DNA of 64,000 nt, taken from NCBI RefSeq assembly GCF_949987515.2, contig NC_082683.1, forward strand, positions 102,163,918 to 102,227,917. The letters run 5' to 3'. Position 1 is the first letter of the stretch. The number at the start of each line of letters is the position of its first letter. The notes beneath the pieces were generated by a model. That model was not told the DNA's origin. It did not search any database and saw nothing but the letters and a program-made list of their open reading frames with translations. A program made the translations under genes and the position numbers. This DNA comes from Delphinus delphis. Its lineage: Eukaryota > Chordata > Mammalia > Artiodactyla > Delphinidae. Of this stretch, positions 48,421 through 60,806 are shown piece by piece.

Positions 48421-49694
48421 CCCACACTACTTAGCTCCGCCACAGCAGAAAAGTGCATGCAGCCCATATAGGGGGCAGCCTAGAGCATATAACTCTAGTC
48501 ACCAAAGGGGATGGGGAGAGTCCTGCTGGGCCCCACAGGACATCTCTTACATAAGGCCACTTCTCCAAGACCAGGAAACGTGACCAACCTACCCGCTACA
48601 CAGAAATAAACATAGAGAATCAGACAAAGTGAGGAGACAGAAATGTATAACAGACAAAGGAACAAGACAAACCCCCAAAGAAGAACTGAGTGAGTGGAGA
48701 TAAGCAATCTAACCAATAAAGACTTCAGGTAATGATCATAAAGGTGCTCAGTGAACTCAAGAGAAGAGTGAATGAACACTGTGAGAAGTTCAACAAAGTT
48801 AGAAAATATACAGAAGACTCAAACAGCTGGAGAGTACAATAACTGAAATTTTAAAAATACACTAGAAGGAATCAACAGGAGATTAGATGACACAGAGGAA
48901 TGCATCAGTGAACTTGGAAGACAGAGTAGTGAAATTCACCCAAGCTGAACAGAAAAAAAAAAGAACTTTAAAAAGTAAGGCTAGTTTAAGAGACCTCTGA
49001 GACAACAGCAGGCACACTAACATTCACATTATAGGGGTGCCAGAAGGAGAAGAGAGAAAGGGACAGAAAACTTATTTGAAGTGATAACAGCTAAAAACTT
49101 CCCTAACCTGAGAAAGGAAACAGACATCCAAGTTTAGGAAGTACAGAAAGTCCCAAACAAGATGAACCCAAAGAGGTCACACCAAGACACATTGCAATTA
49201 AAACAGCAAAAGTTAAAGATAAAAAGAGAATCTTAAAAGCAGTAAGGGAAAAGCAACCAGTACACACAAAGGAACTCACATAAGACTTTCACCTGACTTT
49301 TCAGCAGAATCTTTGCAGGCCAGAAGTACATCATGATGTACTTAACGTGATGAAAGGAAAAAAACTTACAACCAAAAATATTCTACCCAGAAAGGCTATC
49401 ATTCAGATATGAAGGAGACAAGCAAAAGCTAAAAGAGTTCAGTGTCACTAAACCAGCTTTACAAGGAATGTTAAAGGGACTTCTCTAAGCAGAAAAGACC
49501 ACAACTAGAAATATGAAAACTAAAAAAGGAAAAATCTCATTGGTAAAGGCAAACATACAGTAAAGGTCAACCACACAAAAAGCTAGTAGGAAGGTTAAAA
49601 GACAAAAGCGATAAAATCATCTATATCTATAGTAAAAAGTTAAGGAATACACAAAATAAAAAGATATAAAATATGACATCAAAAACATTAAATG

Positions 49695-49904
49695 TGGGCT
49701 TCCCTGGTGGTGCAGTGGTTGAGAGTCTGCCTGCCGATGCAGGGGACACGGGTTCGTGCCCCGGTCTGGGAAGATCCCACATGCCGTGGAGCGGCTGGGC
49801 CCGTGAGCCATGACCACTGAGCCTGTGCGTCCGGAGCTTGTGCTCCGCAACAGGAAAGGCCACAACAGTGAGAGGCCCGCGTACTGCAAAAAAACCAAAA
49901 ACCA
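49695..49904 (+). mobile_element. CHR SINE, short cetacean type, nested in L1
   Basis: Perfect 14-base target duplication AAAAACATTAAATG at 49681-49694 and 49905-49918. Confidence 0.94.
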
Positions 49905-50455
49905 AAAAACATTAAATGCGAGGGTGGGGTGGGCAGCAAAAACGCAGGGTTGTTATAATGTGTTCAAACTTAAGAGATCATCAACTTAAAATAATCTCAT
50001 AAAATTGACTCATTATATAGTTATATATGAACCTCATGGGAACCAAAAGCCTATGATAGATACATACACAAAAAAGAGAAAAGAATCCAAACGTAACACT
50101 AAAGATAGTCATCAAATCACAAGAAAAGAGAGCAAAAGGAGAAAAAAGGAACAAAAAAGAATTGTAAAAACAACCAGAAAACAATGAACAAAATGGCAAT
50201 AAGTACACACCTATCAATAATTACTTTCAATGAATGGACTAAATGTTCCAACCAAAAGACATAGAGTGGCTGAATGGATTAAAAAAAAAAAAAAAGACCC
50301 ATCTATATGCTGCCTATAAGAGAATCACTTCAGATCTAAAGACATAGACTAAAAGCGAGTGGACGGAAAAAAGGTATTCATGCAAATAGAAATAAAAAGA
50401 AAGCTGGGGAAGCAATACTTACATCAGACAAAACAGACTTTAAAATAAAGACTGT

Positions 50456-50795
50456 GGGGCTTCCCTGGTGGCGCAGTAGTTAATAATCTGCCTGCCAATG
50501 CAAGGGACATGGGTTCGAGCCCTGGCCCAGGAAGATCCCACATGCCGTGGAGCAACTAAGCCCAAGCACCACAACTACTGAGCCTGAGCTCTAGAGCCCA
50601 CAGGCCACAACTACTGAAGCCTGCGTGCCCAGAGCCCATGCTCCGCAACAAGAGAAGCCATGACAATGAGAAGCCCACTCACTGCAACGAAGAGCAGCCC
50701 CCACTCATCGCAACTAGAGAAAGCCCACATGCAGCAACGAAGACCCAACACAGCCAAAAATTAATTAATTAATTAATTAAGTAAAAAATTAAAAC
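50456..50795 (+). mobile_element. CHR SINE, long type, nested in L1
   Basis: Ends in (AATT)n. Target duplication AAAGACTGT at 50447-50455 and 50796-50804. Confidence 0.93.
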
Positions 50796-53079
50796 AAAGA
50801 CTGTAATAAGAGACAGAGAAAGAGATTACATAATGATAAAGGGACCAATCCAACAAGAAGATAAAACAATTGTAAATATCTATGTACCCAACATAGGAAC
50901 ACTTAAATACATAATGCAAATATTAACAAACATAATGGGAAAAATTGTGACAGTAACACAATAATATTAGGGGACTTTAATGTCCCACTTACATCAATGG
51001 ACAGATCATCCGGACAGGAAATCAATTAGGAAACATTGGCCTTAAATGATACATGAGACCAGATGACCCTAATAGATATATAGAGAACATTACATCCAAA
51101 AGCAGTTGAATACACATCCTTTTCAAGTACACATAGAACATTCTCCAGGACAGATAACATGCTGGGCTACAAAACAAGTCTCAATAAATTTAAAAGACTA
51201 AAATCATATGATGCATCTTTTCCAACCACAGTGCTGTAAGACCAGAAATCAACATAGGTAGTATGCTTTTTTACATCCATCATAGTAATACTTTTTTGGA
51301 TCTGCCTCCTCAGGCAAGGGAAACAAAAGCAAAAATAAACAAATGGGACTATATCAAACTAAAAAGGTTCTGCACAGGGAAGGAAGCTATCAACGAAATG
51401 AAACAGCAGCCTGCCGAATGGGAGAAGCTATCTGCAAATGATATATCTGATAAGGGGTTAATATCCAAACTATACAAAGAACTCATACAACTCAATAGTA
51501 AAAGCAACAACAACAACAACAAAAACCTGATTAGAAAATAGGAAGGGGACCTGAAAACACATTGTCCAAAGAAGCCACAGAGATGGCCAACAGGCACATG
51601 AAAAGATGCTCAGCATCACTAATCATCAGGGAAATGCAAATCAAAACCACAATGAGGTGCTACCTCACACTTGTCAGAATGGCTATCCTCAAAAAAGACA
51701 ACAAAGAACAAGTGTTGGCGAGGGTGTGGAGAAAAGGGAACCCTCATGCATTGCTGGTGGGAACATAAATTGTTGCAGCCACTATGGAAAACAGTGTGGC
51801 AGCTCCTCAAAAAATTAACACAAACTGCCGTATGATCCAGCAAATTCACTTCTGTGTACCTGAAGAAAACAAACACACTAACTGGAAAAAAACATGTGCA
51901 CACCAATATTCATTGCAGCATTATTTACAATAGCCAAGATATGGACGCAACCTATGTGTCTACTGATAGATGAATGAATAAAGAAGATGTGGTATTTATA
52001 TATAATGGAATATTACTCATCCATAAAAAATGGAATCTTGCCTTCTACAACATGGATATAGAAAGTATTAGGCTAAGTAAAACCAGTGAGACAGAGAAAG
52101 ACCAATACCATATGATTTCACTTATATGTGGAATCTAAAAAACAAAACAAACAGACATTCAAAACAGAAACAGACTCATAGATACAGAGAATAAACTGGT
52201 GGTTACCAGAGGGAAGATGGATAGAGAGGGTGAGTGAAATAGGTGAGGGAGATTAAGAGGTACAAACTTCCAGTTATAAAATAAATAAGTCATGGAGATG
52301 TAATGTATAGCATAGGGAATATGGTCAATAATATTGTAATAACTTTCTGTGGTGACAGATGGTAACTAGACTTATTGTGACCATTTTGTAATGTAAAAAA
52401 ATATTGAATCACTATGTTTACACCTGAAACTAATGTATCGATAATATTGTAAGTCAATTTAAAAAGGGAAAAAACAAATAACCATAATAGAGTGTACAAT
52501 TCAATTTTTTAAATTACAGTAAAAAGACAGCAATAAAACAAATTCCTAGATCTAGTTCTTTAAAAGTAGTTGTAAGTCTTTTTCAAAATTCCTAAAAGAT
52601 ACCTGTCAAAAATAAACAAAAACAGCAACAAATGGAAAAATGTGCAATTTCATTAGATCCTGGTATTTAAAAAAAGACATCCTTGTGACAATTGGAGGAA
52701 TTTGAGTAAGAGTAGAAGTTAAGTGATATTGTGAGATTACTGTTAATTTTTATAAATATTATGTTACTGGGCTCATGCCAAAGCATTTAGGAGTGAAGTA
52801 TGGGTGTATAAAGAAGGTATAATTATGGCAAAATGTTAATAAATACATAAATAAAACCCCATTCTGAATTCTATGGCCCAAAGAAGGTTCCCCCACCCCT
52901 CTACTGTAGATTACAATATTGGATACAATCTGTGTGATTGGTAATTTGCTGTCATATAATTTCACATGCTTTAGCAAAATTACGTTGGACAATATATATG
53001 TTATATATAAGAGATTAACTATGGCTGCACCAATCAACAAAAAGTTGCTTACCTATTCTTGGGTTGGGAATACATAGAC

Positions 53080-53290
53080 TTTGAGTCAAACAGACCTAAG
53101 TGCTAGCAGGTTCTACCACTTATTTGTTGTGTGAACTTGGACAAGGTACTTGATCTACCTCAACTTTGTTCTCCTCCTTAACAGTCTCTACCTTATAAAA
53201 CTGGTGTGACAATTAAATGAAAACAAAAATCTAAAACTCTAAGCACAGCACTTGGCACAGAGCACGTGCTTAATTCATGGCAACTGTTAT
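53080..53290 (+). mobile_element. MIR
   Basis: 'ggttctaccacttatttgtt', 'gtgtgaacttggacaaggta' and 'gcacagcacttggcacagag' follow MIR order. Confidence 0.78.
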
Positions 53291-53546
53291 ATACACCCCA
53301 TTATAATACTGGATCTAGTTTTTTGAGAGGAAAACACAACACTATTTTGATTTGGATTATGTTTCATAAATAAAACCTCACAGGCTCTCTGAATCTTAAT
53401 TAAGCAAAGCATATGAACAAGTCTCACATAATAATGTGAGATAATGATAATTTAAAATGGGGAAATGTTTGACCAATACTTTATCATCTAATGTCCAGAT
53501 TTAACAATTTGTATTGTTAAAAATATTAAAAGAGATCAATGAAAGA

Positions 53547-53834
53547 CGGGCTTTCCTGGTGGTGCAGTGGTTGAGAGTCTGCTTGCCAGTGCAGGGGACG
53601 CGGGTTCGAGCCCTGGTCTGGGAAGATCCCACATGCCGCGGAGCAACTGGGCCTGTGAGCCACAGCTACTGAGCCTGCGCGTCTGGAGCCTGTGCTCCGC
53701 AACAAGAGAGGCCGCGACAGTGAGAAGGTCCGCGCACCGCGATGAAGAGTGGCCCCCGCTCGCCGCAACTAGAGAAAGCCCTCGCACAGAAATGAAGACC
53801 CAACACAGCCAAATAAATAAACAAATACATTTAA
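53547..53834 (+). mobile_element. CHR SINE, long type
   Basis: Target duplication ATCAATGAAAGA at 53535-53546 and 53835-53846. Confidence 0.92.
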
Positions 53835-54064
53835 ATCAATGAAAGAAACTTTATATGAAGTGGTATATGACTTGGTTCCTGCATACAAGGATCTAAAATC
53901 TAGCTGGAGAGACAACTGGCAAGATAAAGGATCCAAAAATGGTCAACCACTGCAGAATAAGGCAGGCGCTGCTAATGAGAGCTAACTAATACAACAGTTC
54001 CTATTTTTGATCTTGCTACTTGCCCAGCGCTACCTAGGTCCTGTCCACATGTTACCCCACTGAT

Positions 54065-54955
54065 GCAAACCAGGGCCAAATCCTGCCAGCCCTACCTTCA
54101 AAACACACCCTGCTATCTTCAATTCCTCACCCCAACCCCAGTCATTTCTTACCCACCCCCACCCAGTCATTGTTCCCGCAGCCTCCTAACTGGTCTCCCT
54201 GCTTCTCTTTTTTCATCAGCAAGGACCATCCTCCACGCCGCATCCAGAATCATTCATTTAAACACTCATTACAATTTCACTCCTGTTCATAACTCTCTGA
54301 GACTTCCTATTTTACTGGGAATAAAAAAAATGTAGTCTTTCAAAGGGCCACAGGGACTTCCCTGGTGGCGCAGTGGTTAAGAATCCGCCTGCCAATGCAG
54401 GGGACACGGGTTTGAGCCCTGGTCCGGGAAGATCCCACATGCCGCAAAGCAACTACGCCGGTGTGCCACAACTACTGAGCCTGCGGAGCTCTAGAGCCCA
54501 CAAGCCACAACTACTGAGCCCAGGTGCCTAGAGCCTGTGCTCCGAAACAAGAAAAGCCACCGCAATGAGAAGCCCGTGCACCACAATGAAGAGTAGCCCC
54601 CTGCTCTCTGCAACTAGAGAAAGCCCACGCACAGCAACGAAGAGCCAACACAGCAAAAAATAAATAAATAAATAAATTTATTGAAAAAAAAGAAGGGCCC
54701 ACAAAACTTTATTTCTAGGGTCCAGCCCTGACTACTTGTACAACTTCATTTCCTATTTACTCTCCAGCACAGTGCCCTCCTCGAAGTTCTTTAAACGGCT
54801 GAAGCCTATCTCAGGGTTTTTGCTGCTGTCCTCTCTGTCTGGAATACTACTCTCCCAGATGGTAACCTGGCCTGCTCCATCATTTCCTTTTAAGTCTACA
54901 CTCAACTGTTACCCTTTTAAAGAGACCCTCCCCTGACCACACTACATAAAATACT
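54065..54955 (+). mobile_element. L2 copy, split by a SINE
   Basis: 'ccgcagcctcctaactggtc' before the SINE and 'ctgtcctctctgtctggaat' after it follow the L2 order. Confidence 0.72.
54353..54692 (+). mobile_element. CHR SINE, long type, inside L2
   Basis: Starts gggacttccctggtggcgca and ends (AAAT)n. AAGGGCC(C)AC flanks both sides. The L2 sequence resumes afterwards. Confidence 0.91.
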
Positions 54956-55261
54956 AACCACCAGAGAGTGACAATGAAATATCATACCTCCACCCCATGG
55001 AGCACTATGAAGCTGTTAAAAAAAAAAAAAAATGAGGATGATCTCTATGAACTGATATGGAACGATTTTCCAGACATATGGTTAACTGACAAAAACAAGG
55101 TACAAAAGAGTACACAGAGTATGTTACCTGTTGTTTAAAAAAGGGAGTTAGAAATAAACATATGTATCTGTTTATAACTGCAAAAAGAAACAAAGATAAA
55201 ACTGAAACAAATTATATGTTATGGGGGGAGAGGAAGGGGGGGAATAGAATTTCTGAGCATA

Positions 55262-55267
55262 TATACG

Positions 55268-55323
<56 letters not shown>

Positions 55324-55537
55324 CTTTTGCAGTATGCGGGCCTCTCACTGTTGTGGCCTCTCCCGTTGTGGAGCACAGGCTCCGGACGCACAGGCTCAGT
55401 AACCATGGCTCACGGGCCCAGCTGCTCCGAGGCATGTGGGATCTTCCCGCATGTGGGATTTTCCCGGACCGGGGCACGAACCCGTGTCCCCTGCATCATT
55501 AGGCGGACTCTCAACCACTGTGCCACCAGGGAAGCCC
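55262..55537 (-). mobile_element. CHR SINE, short cetacean type, with internal duplication and (AT)n tail
   Basis: A (TA)n run and a long poly(T) precede the body. 'gcatgtgggatcttcccgc' is partly duplicated as 'gcatgtgggattttcccgg' (about 55431-55468). CTGAGCATA flanks both sides. Confidence 0.9.
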
Positions 55538-55557
55538 CTGAGCATACTTTTTTATGC

Positions 55558-55862
55558 TCATCCCTCAGTATCCACAGGGAATTGGTTCCAGGATCCCAGT
55601 GGATACCAAAATCTGAGGATGATCAAATCCTTCATATAAAATGGCATAATATTTGCAGATAACCTATGCACATCCTCTCATATACTGTAAATCATCTCCA
55701 GATTACTTATAATACCTAATACAATGTAAATGTTATTTAAATAGTTGTCAGAATGTGGCAAATTCAAGTTTTGCTTTCTGGGACTTTCTGGAATTTTTTT
55801 TTTCCTGAATATTTTTAATCTGCAGCTGGTTGAATCTGCAAATATGGAAGGCCAGCTGTATA
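55558..55862 (+). mobile_element. MER2 (Tigger-type) DNA transposon
   Basis: 'atccctcagtatccacaggg', 'ttggttccaggatccc', 'cttataatacctaatacaat' and the closing 'ggaaggccagctgtat' match MER2, at about full length. Confidence 0.85.
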
Positions 55863-56849
55863 TGGTTTTGATTTGAACCATGTTAATAGTTTACATATTT
55901 AAAAATTAAATCAAGGTGGGGGAAACCCTAAAACTGAATAGAAAGAGAAACAAATTAATGCAACTATGTATCACTTTGATAACATAACCACACAGAAGAA
56001 AAATTCAAATAACTTGAAAATACAGTGTTCTATACATATTTAGTGGGATATATGAAAGAATAAAAAGAACTGCTAAGAAATCTTGAACTGTATTTAGTAA
56101 AGTTTGTGCTTGGGAGTAGTATTGGCATAGCAATTATGGAATTAGTTTGTGTTTAATGTAGATTTGGAAAATATACTAATGCTACTAAGAATAGAATTCA
56201 CGCCTTGGGGAAGGGAGGTACTAATATGGAATGGAGGAAAAGGAAAAACTGAATTGTTGGATTAGCTTTTGCAGTAACAAGATGAATGCCTGACTTTGTG
56301 AAAACTATTTCCTAGCACTGAAAACTGACAGGGCCTAGAAGCTATGGCTCCAAGAGTCTTGAGCACACCTAGCACCCAGGTCTTAATTTCTAAATACCAT
56401 CCCCCACTAACAGGAAAAAAGGAATCTAATGATTCCAAGGCTGAGTCAGGAAAAGAACAAAATGAGTCCAGAACACCCTTCTACACCAGAAAGTAAGGAA
56501 AGTGCTCAAAACTGAGGGAAACATGGCAAAAGGACACTGAAACTTGGAAGGGTTCTCACTTGCCAAATACAGAATCACTGAGCATCAAAATGAAAAATGA
56601 CAGGAATGCCATCTTAAATAATACACGAGTCCTTACTAGTATTAAAAAAAAAAGAAAATTAAAAAGGGAGGTGCAGAAGCTCTTTGTTACTGAAGAATGT
56701 CAATAAAGTATAAACAAAATAGGGATACAAAATTGCTATCTACAAACATTTTAGCGGGAAGAATCACCACTGGGTTGTAAAACATTGGGTGAAAGATTGT
56801 TGGAAAACAGGATATTCACACAATCTCAAAGTGTTACTTAATGAATCAG

Positions 56850-57385
56850 GTATTACAGACATACCCATTTTATTGTGCTTTGCTTTACTGTGCTTTGTAG
56901 ATATTGTTTTGTTTTTTTTTTGCGGTACGCGGGCCTCTCACTGTTGTGGCCTCTCCCCCTGCGGAGCACAGGCTCCGGACGCGCAGGCTCAGCGGCCATG
57001 GCTCACGGGCCCAGCCGCTCCGCGGCATGTGGGATCTTCCCGGACCGGGGCACGAACCCGTGTCCCCTGCATCGGCAGGCGGACTCTCAACCACTGCGCC
57101 ACCAGGGAAGCCCGATATTGTGTTTTTTTACAAATTAAAGTTTTGTGACAACTCTGCACCGTCAGATGGTAGTTAGCATTTTTTAGCACTAAAGTATCTT
57201 TTAATTAAGGTATGTACATTTTTTTTAGACATAATGCTATGGCACACTTAATAGACTACAGTATAGTATAAACATCACTTTTAAATATACTAGGAAATCA
57301 AAAAACTCGTTATGGCTTGCTTTATTGCGATATTTCCAGTGGTTTGGAACCGAGCATGCAAAATCTGTCCTCACATGCTTGTATT
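56850..57385 (-). mobile_element. Tigger1-type DNA transposon, split by a SINE
   Basis: 'cagacatacccattttattg' at one end and 'ggcttgctttattgcgatat' near the other are Tigger1 ends. 'agactacagtatagtataaa' lies inside. No transposase frame remains. Confidence 0.8.
56911..57113 (-). mobile_element. CHR SINE, short cetacean type
   Basis: Near-consensus element nested in the Tigger copy. GATATTGT flanks both sides. Confidence 0.93.
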
Positions 57386-57656
57386 TTCTCCTCTACAATG
57401 GAGAAACCTGGTGCACCTCACCTTAACCAAATCATCAACATTAACGTCTCCAATAACGAGACAAATGGACTGCATCTGCAGCCTGATGAGATGCACACCT
57501 GTGCGAATTCCTGCCCAGGAATGTTTAAACCAGAATCTAAGCATGTACTTCAACATCGAGGGACATTTTTATTAAAAAAAAAAAAAAAAAAAACTAGTCC
57601 AGACCCCTTCAAAAAGGGCAATACCATAAAGTAGAAAAGAGAAAAAGAAACTGGCT

Positions 57657-57874
57657 TGGGCTTCCCTGGTGGCGCAGTGGTTGAGAGTCCGCCTGCCGAT
57701 GATGCAGGGGACATGGGTTCGTGCCCCGGTCCGGGAAGATCCCACATGCCGTGGAGTGGCTGGGCCCGTGAGCCATGGCCGCTGAGCCTGCGCGTCTGGA
57801 GCCTGTGCTCGGCAACGGGAGAGGCCACAACAGTGAGAGGCCCGCGTACCGCAAAAAAAAAAAAAAAAAAAAAA
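57657..57874 (+). mobile_element. CHR SINE, short cetacean type
   Basis: Near-consensus with a 3-base insertion (gatgatgcag). Long poly(A). AGAA(A/G)CTGGC flanks both sides. Confidence 0.93.
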
Positions 57875-58064
57875 GAAGCTGGCAACAGTTTAGATTTTTA
57901 GATTTAAGGGGATTAAAGAGGAATGACTACCAAATCTGCTGTGTGATCCAAGATCGGCTTCTGGACCCTATCTGAAAACAGTATTGTATCAAGCTATATT
58001 TCCTGACTGTGATAATGGTGCCAGGGCTTAACTGCAAACATATTATTCTTAGAAAACCTATGTT

Positions 58065-58217
58065 GGAAGTTCCCTGGTGGTCCAGTGGGTAAGACTACTC
58101 ATTCCCAATGCCGGGGGCCCAGGTTCAATCCCTGGTTGGGGAACTAGATCCTGCACGCGTGCCGCCACTAAGACGTGGCACAGCCAAAATAAATAAACAA
58201 ATATTAAAAAAAAAAAG
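58065..58217 (+). mobile_element. CHR-type SINE, short 'ggtccagtgg' subtype
   Basis: tRNA-like head and B-box 'ggttcaatccctggttgggg', then (AAAT)n. ACCTATGTTG flanks both sides. Confidence 0.88.
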
Positions 58218-59239
58218 ACCTATGTTGAAATATTTAGGGTTAAGTTGTCATAAGAACTGCAATTCTCAAATGATTTAACAACAACAACAAAAAAGTTAAC
58301 TGGATGGGTGTGGGTGTATATAGAGAGAGGTAACCCAAATGTGATAAAATGTTAATAAGTGGTGATTCAAGAAGAAAGGTGTGTAAGTGTTCACTTTACT
58401 ATTTTGGCAACTATTCTAAAGATTTTAAATCTTCCAGAATTTTAGAAAATTAAAAGGAACTATTAACCACTTCCATTTCCCTTGCCTCTGCACTAGTAAT
58501 CTCTATATTAGTAAATGTTCACCACCACCCAACAACTACATAGTTACTGCTTTATTTCCTTACTGTCTCTCCCCCACTATAATGTAAGCTTCCCAGTGCT
58601 GACACATAGTTGATAGTCCATAAGTGCGTGTTGAATGGCTGATGCTCACAGTCATCCTATTAAGCAGATATTATTATTATCCTTTCTCTCGTGTGAGTGG
58701 CGCTCTCTTTAAAGGCAAAGGCATGGAGGCACACAGAAGTAAGGTAACTTCCAGAAGTTTTAACTGCGAGGAGCGGGGCCAGGTCAGAGGCCAGGTATCT
58801 CTCTGGGAGCAGATACTCTTCATCACTGTTAGGCAGCTTTCCCTAGTGAGGTGGGTTTGGCCCCCAAAGGGCTCACTGCAGACCTACACGGTTTCCCTTA
58901 GCGCAAAGCCTATTCAGAGAAGGCGATATTCATGCTTGCAGAATGAAATGACGTCTGAATAAATAAATGAATTAGGTGGGAGAAACCAGCTAGTTCAGAG
59001 GATCTTCCTAGAAGAGGTGTGGCTTGATGGGTAAACTGGGTTTTCAGTTGAAGAGAGAGCACAGAGCAGGCAGTAGTGACCAAAGGTGCATTCTGGGACC
59101 GGGGAGAGACCTGTGCCTCTGGAGGAGTTACCTTATCCCTTCAACCTCTGTATATGCCTCTCCCTCCTGCCCATAGCCACCAGCATATGAAACCCTCACA
59201 GCTCTTTGGGGTCTGTGATGGTACCTGCCCTGGTCCCCC

Positions 59240-59790
59240 ACCTCCAATTCCTCTAAACTACAATCATTTCTCTTTACTGCTGCCAGATTAATTCTTCCTA
59301 AGTGGATGGTTCTGATCCTGTCAGGCCCAGAAAGAGGTCTCCTTCGCCTGCAGAAGAGAATCCCAACTCTCAAAGAGGACATTCAGGGCTCCCCTAGGGG
59401 GCCTCAAGCTCCCGTGGGCACTGCAACTCTGCAGTGACACTGATGACTCCCTACTGCCCAAGGTCACCCTCTACACCCTGCTCCCCTGTCTTTCTTTCCT
59501 GGTCTCCTGCTCTTGGAATCTTTTCCCACATCACGGCATGTTCACATACCACCTGTCCTCGGAGGCCAGGTTCAAATACCCTCCCTTCCATGAAGTTTCT
59601 GCTTCACAAAAGATATTTGATTTCACAAAAGATGTTGCTGTCTTCCCCCTGCACGCCCACAGCACTTTACCTCTCTTAAAACATTTACTTCTGTGCCTTA
59701 CACTGTAGGTTCTTTTGAACGTATCTCAACCCCCCATTCCGCAGGCTGTAAGCCACAGATGCATGCACCCCAAAGGCACTCAATAAACGC
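59240..59790 (+). mobile_element. L2 3' end
   Basis: 'ctgctcccctgtctttcttt' through 'aggcactcaataaacgctga' fits L2. Confidence 0.65.
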
Positions 59791-60736
59791 TGAACGCAGA
59801 GTGGAGAGGGGAGGTTCATCAGGGGTGTGGGCTAAGGGGCCGGTGGCAGGAAATTCCAAGAAAAGAAGTACTAGTTAAGGGGGTTGTTACTATGCTTCAG
59901 GGGTTTGGTTATGACTTAACTAGGGGCCTGTGTGGGGAGAGGTTGCTAAGGGTGGGGAGGTAAAAAATTGAGACAAAGATAACTATTTCATGGCGCTGTC
60001 GTAACGATTTAGCTGAAGAAGCGTGAAAGGGATGAACACAGTCCTAGACACTCACATGTTAGTCCTTTCATGTCCGGAAGGGAGGGGAAAGGGGACCAGC
60101 CGACACTCCTTAGGAATTCTGCATTGAGGCCCTCGCCTTCCCGCCGCAGAGCAGTTCTGAACTGCCGCCCTCCGCGTGGGCGCGGGCATACTTGGCTTTG
60201 GCCGCAGCGCGCTCACCCCCAGCGCGGAGGCCGGCGCGCGCGCAAAGAGCGCGTTCCTTGGCCAGGGAGGCCAGCCCGAGACAAGCTCCCGCGCTGCGGA
60301 AGCGGCGAACCAAGTTCCCCTCAAGTTCTGCGCTACGGCACCTCCGGCTGGAAGCAGTAACTTAGTCACTTGAGTCGCACTGAAAAGGCACCCCTTCCGG
60401 AGGAACACGAGTGGGAATCGGGGATCGTGGAGGTTAAGAAGGCTCCCCAGAGGGAGGAAAGAGCCTAGGGGAGGTGAACGAGAAGGAGTCGCGTCCTTCT
60501 TTTTCCCAAACAGGCTTCAGAGTCTGCGGTCCACGTTTCCTACTGACCACCCTAGGGAGACCTGTGGGTGACACGACCAAGTCCCGCGCGCGGGCTGCGT
60601 GCCCCACGCCAACCCCACCACCCCACCTTGCAGCGGCCTCGGGCCGCGCCCGTCCACCCCCGACCCTGGAGCCCTGGGGCCACTGACACCCCGCGCTGCC
60701 GGTCCCCGCGGGCTCCCGGGGGAGGCCTCCACTCAC

Positions 60737-60806
60737 CCAACCGGAGCAACAGGCAGACCACTCCGAGGGCCCCCACGGCCCACCCCGCGGCGCTCCCCGC
60801 GGCCAT
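60737..60806 (-). CDS. CD58: CD58 exon 1, coding part: signal peptide
   Basis: Seventy coding bases give 23 codons plus one base. They start MAAGSAAG and run into the hydrophobic stretch GALGVVCLLLRL, a standard N-region plus H-region of a signal peptide. Human CD58 begins MVAGSDAG with VVCLL in the same place. The ATG at 60804-60806 is chosen because it is the first in this frame before the hydrophobic core and sits in a good Kozak context (gct-ATG-G). The exon ends ...TTGG|GTGAGT, a strong donor. The split codon joins exon 2 to give Asp24 and then FISC, where human has Gly and then FISC. The exon lies inside a CpG island. Several longer reading frames overlap it in other frames and are only GC-rich shadows. 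Confidence 0.92.

Larger units (their letters stand above)
48340..52480 (+). mobile_element. L1 retrotransposon, internally deleted, two nested SINEs
   Basis: From left to right: a 5' region, a decayed ORF1 (about 48830-49620; 'acctgagaaaggaaacagac', 'tctacccagaaaggctatca') and the start of ORF2 (endonuclease region, 50340-51250). ORF2 then jumps at about 51255 to its C-terminus ('gaatgggagaagctatctgc', 51415 on). The 3' end follows ('gtggaatctaaaaaacaaaa' near 52129; end near 52480). The reverse transcriptase core is missing and no frame is intact. It lies antisense in CD58 intron 1. Confidence 0.85.
38662..60736 (-). other. CD58: CD58 intron 1
   Basis: The 22-kb first intron is the largest. 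It holds the inverted duplication near exon 2, a (GATA/GATG)n array, an internally deleted L1 of about 4 kb and roughly ten SINEs. It also holds MER2 and Tigger1 copies. Unassigned stretches longer than 300 bases are 39960-40630, 41110-42213, 43200-45500 (apart from a small tandem repeat), 46880-47836, 52490-53080, 55865-56850, 58218-59240 and 59800-60120. Confidence 0.85.

Noticed and set aside
51263..51541. 92-codon frame resembling a protein C-terminus
   Set aside because: It is the decayed C-terminal part of L1 ORF2, part of the L1 at 48340-52480.
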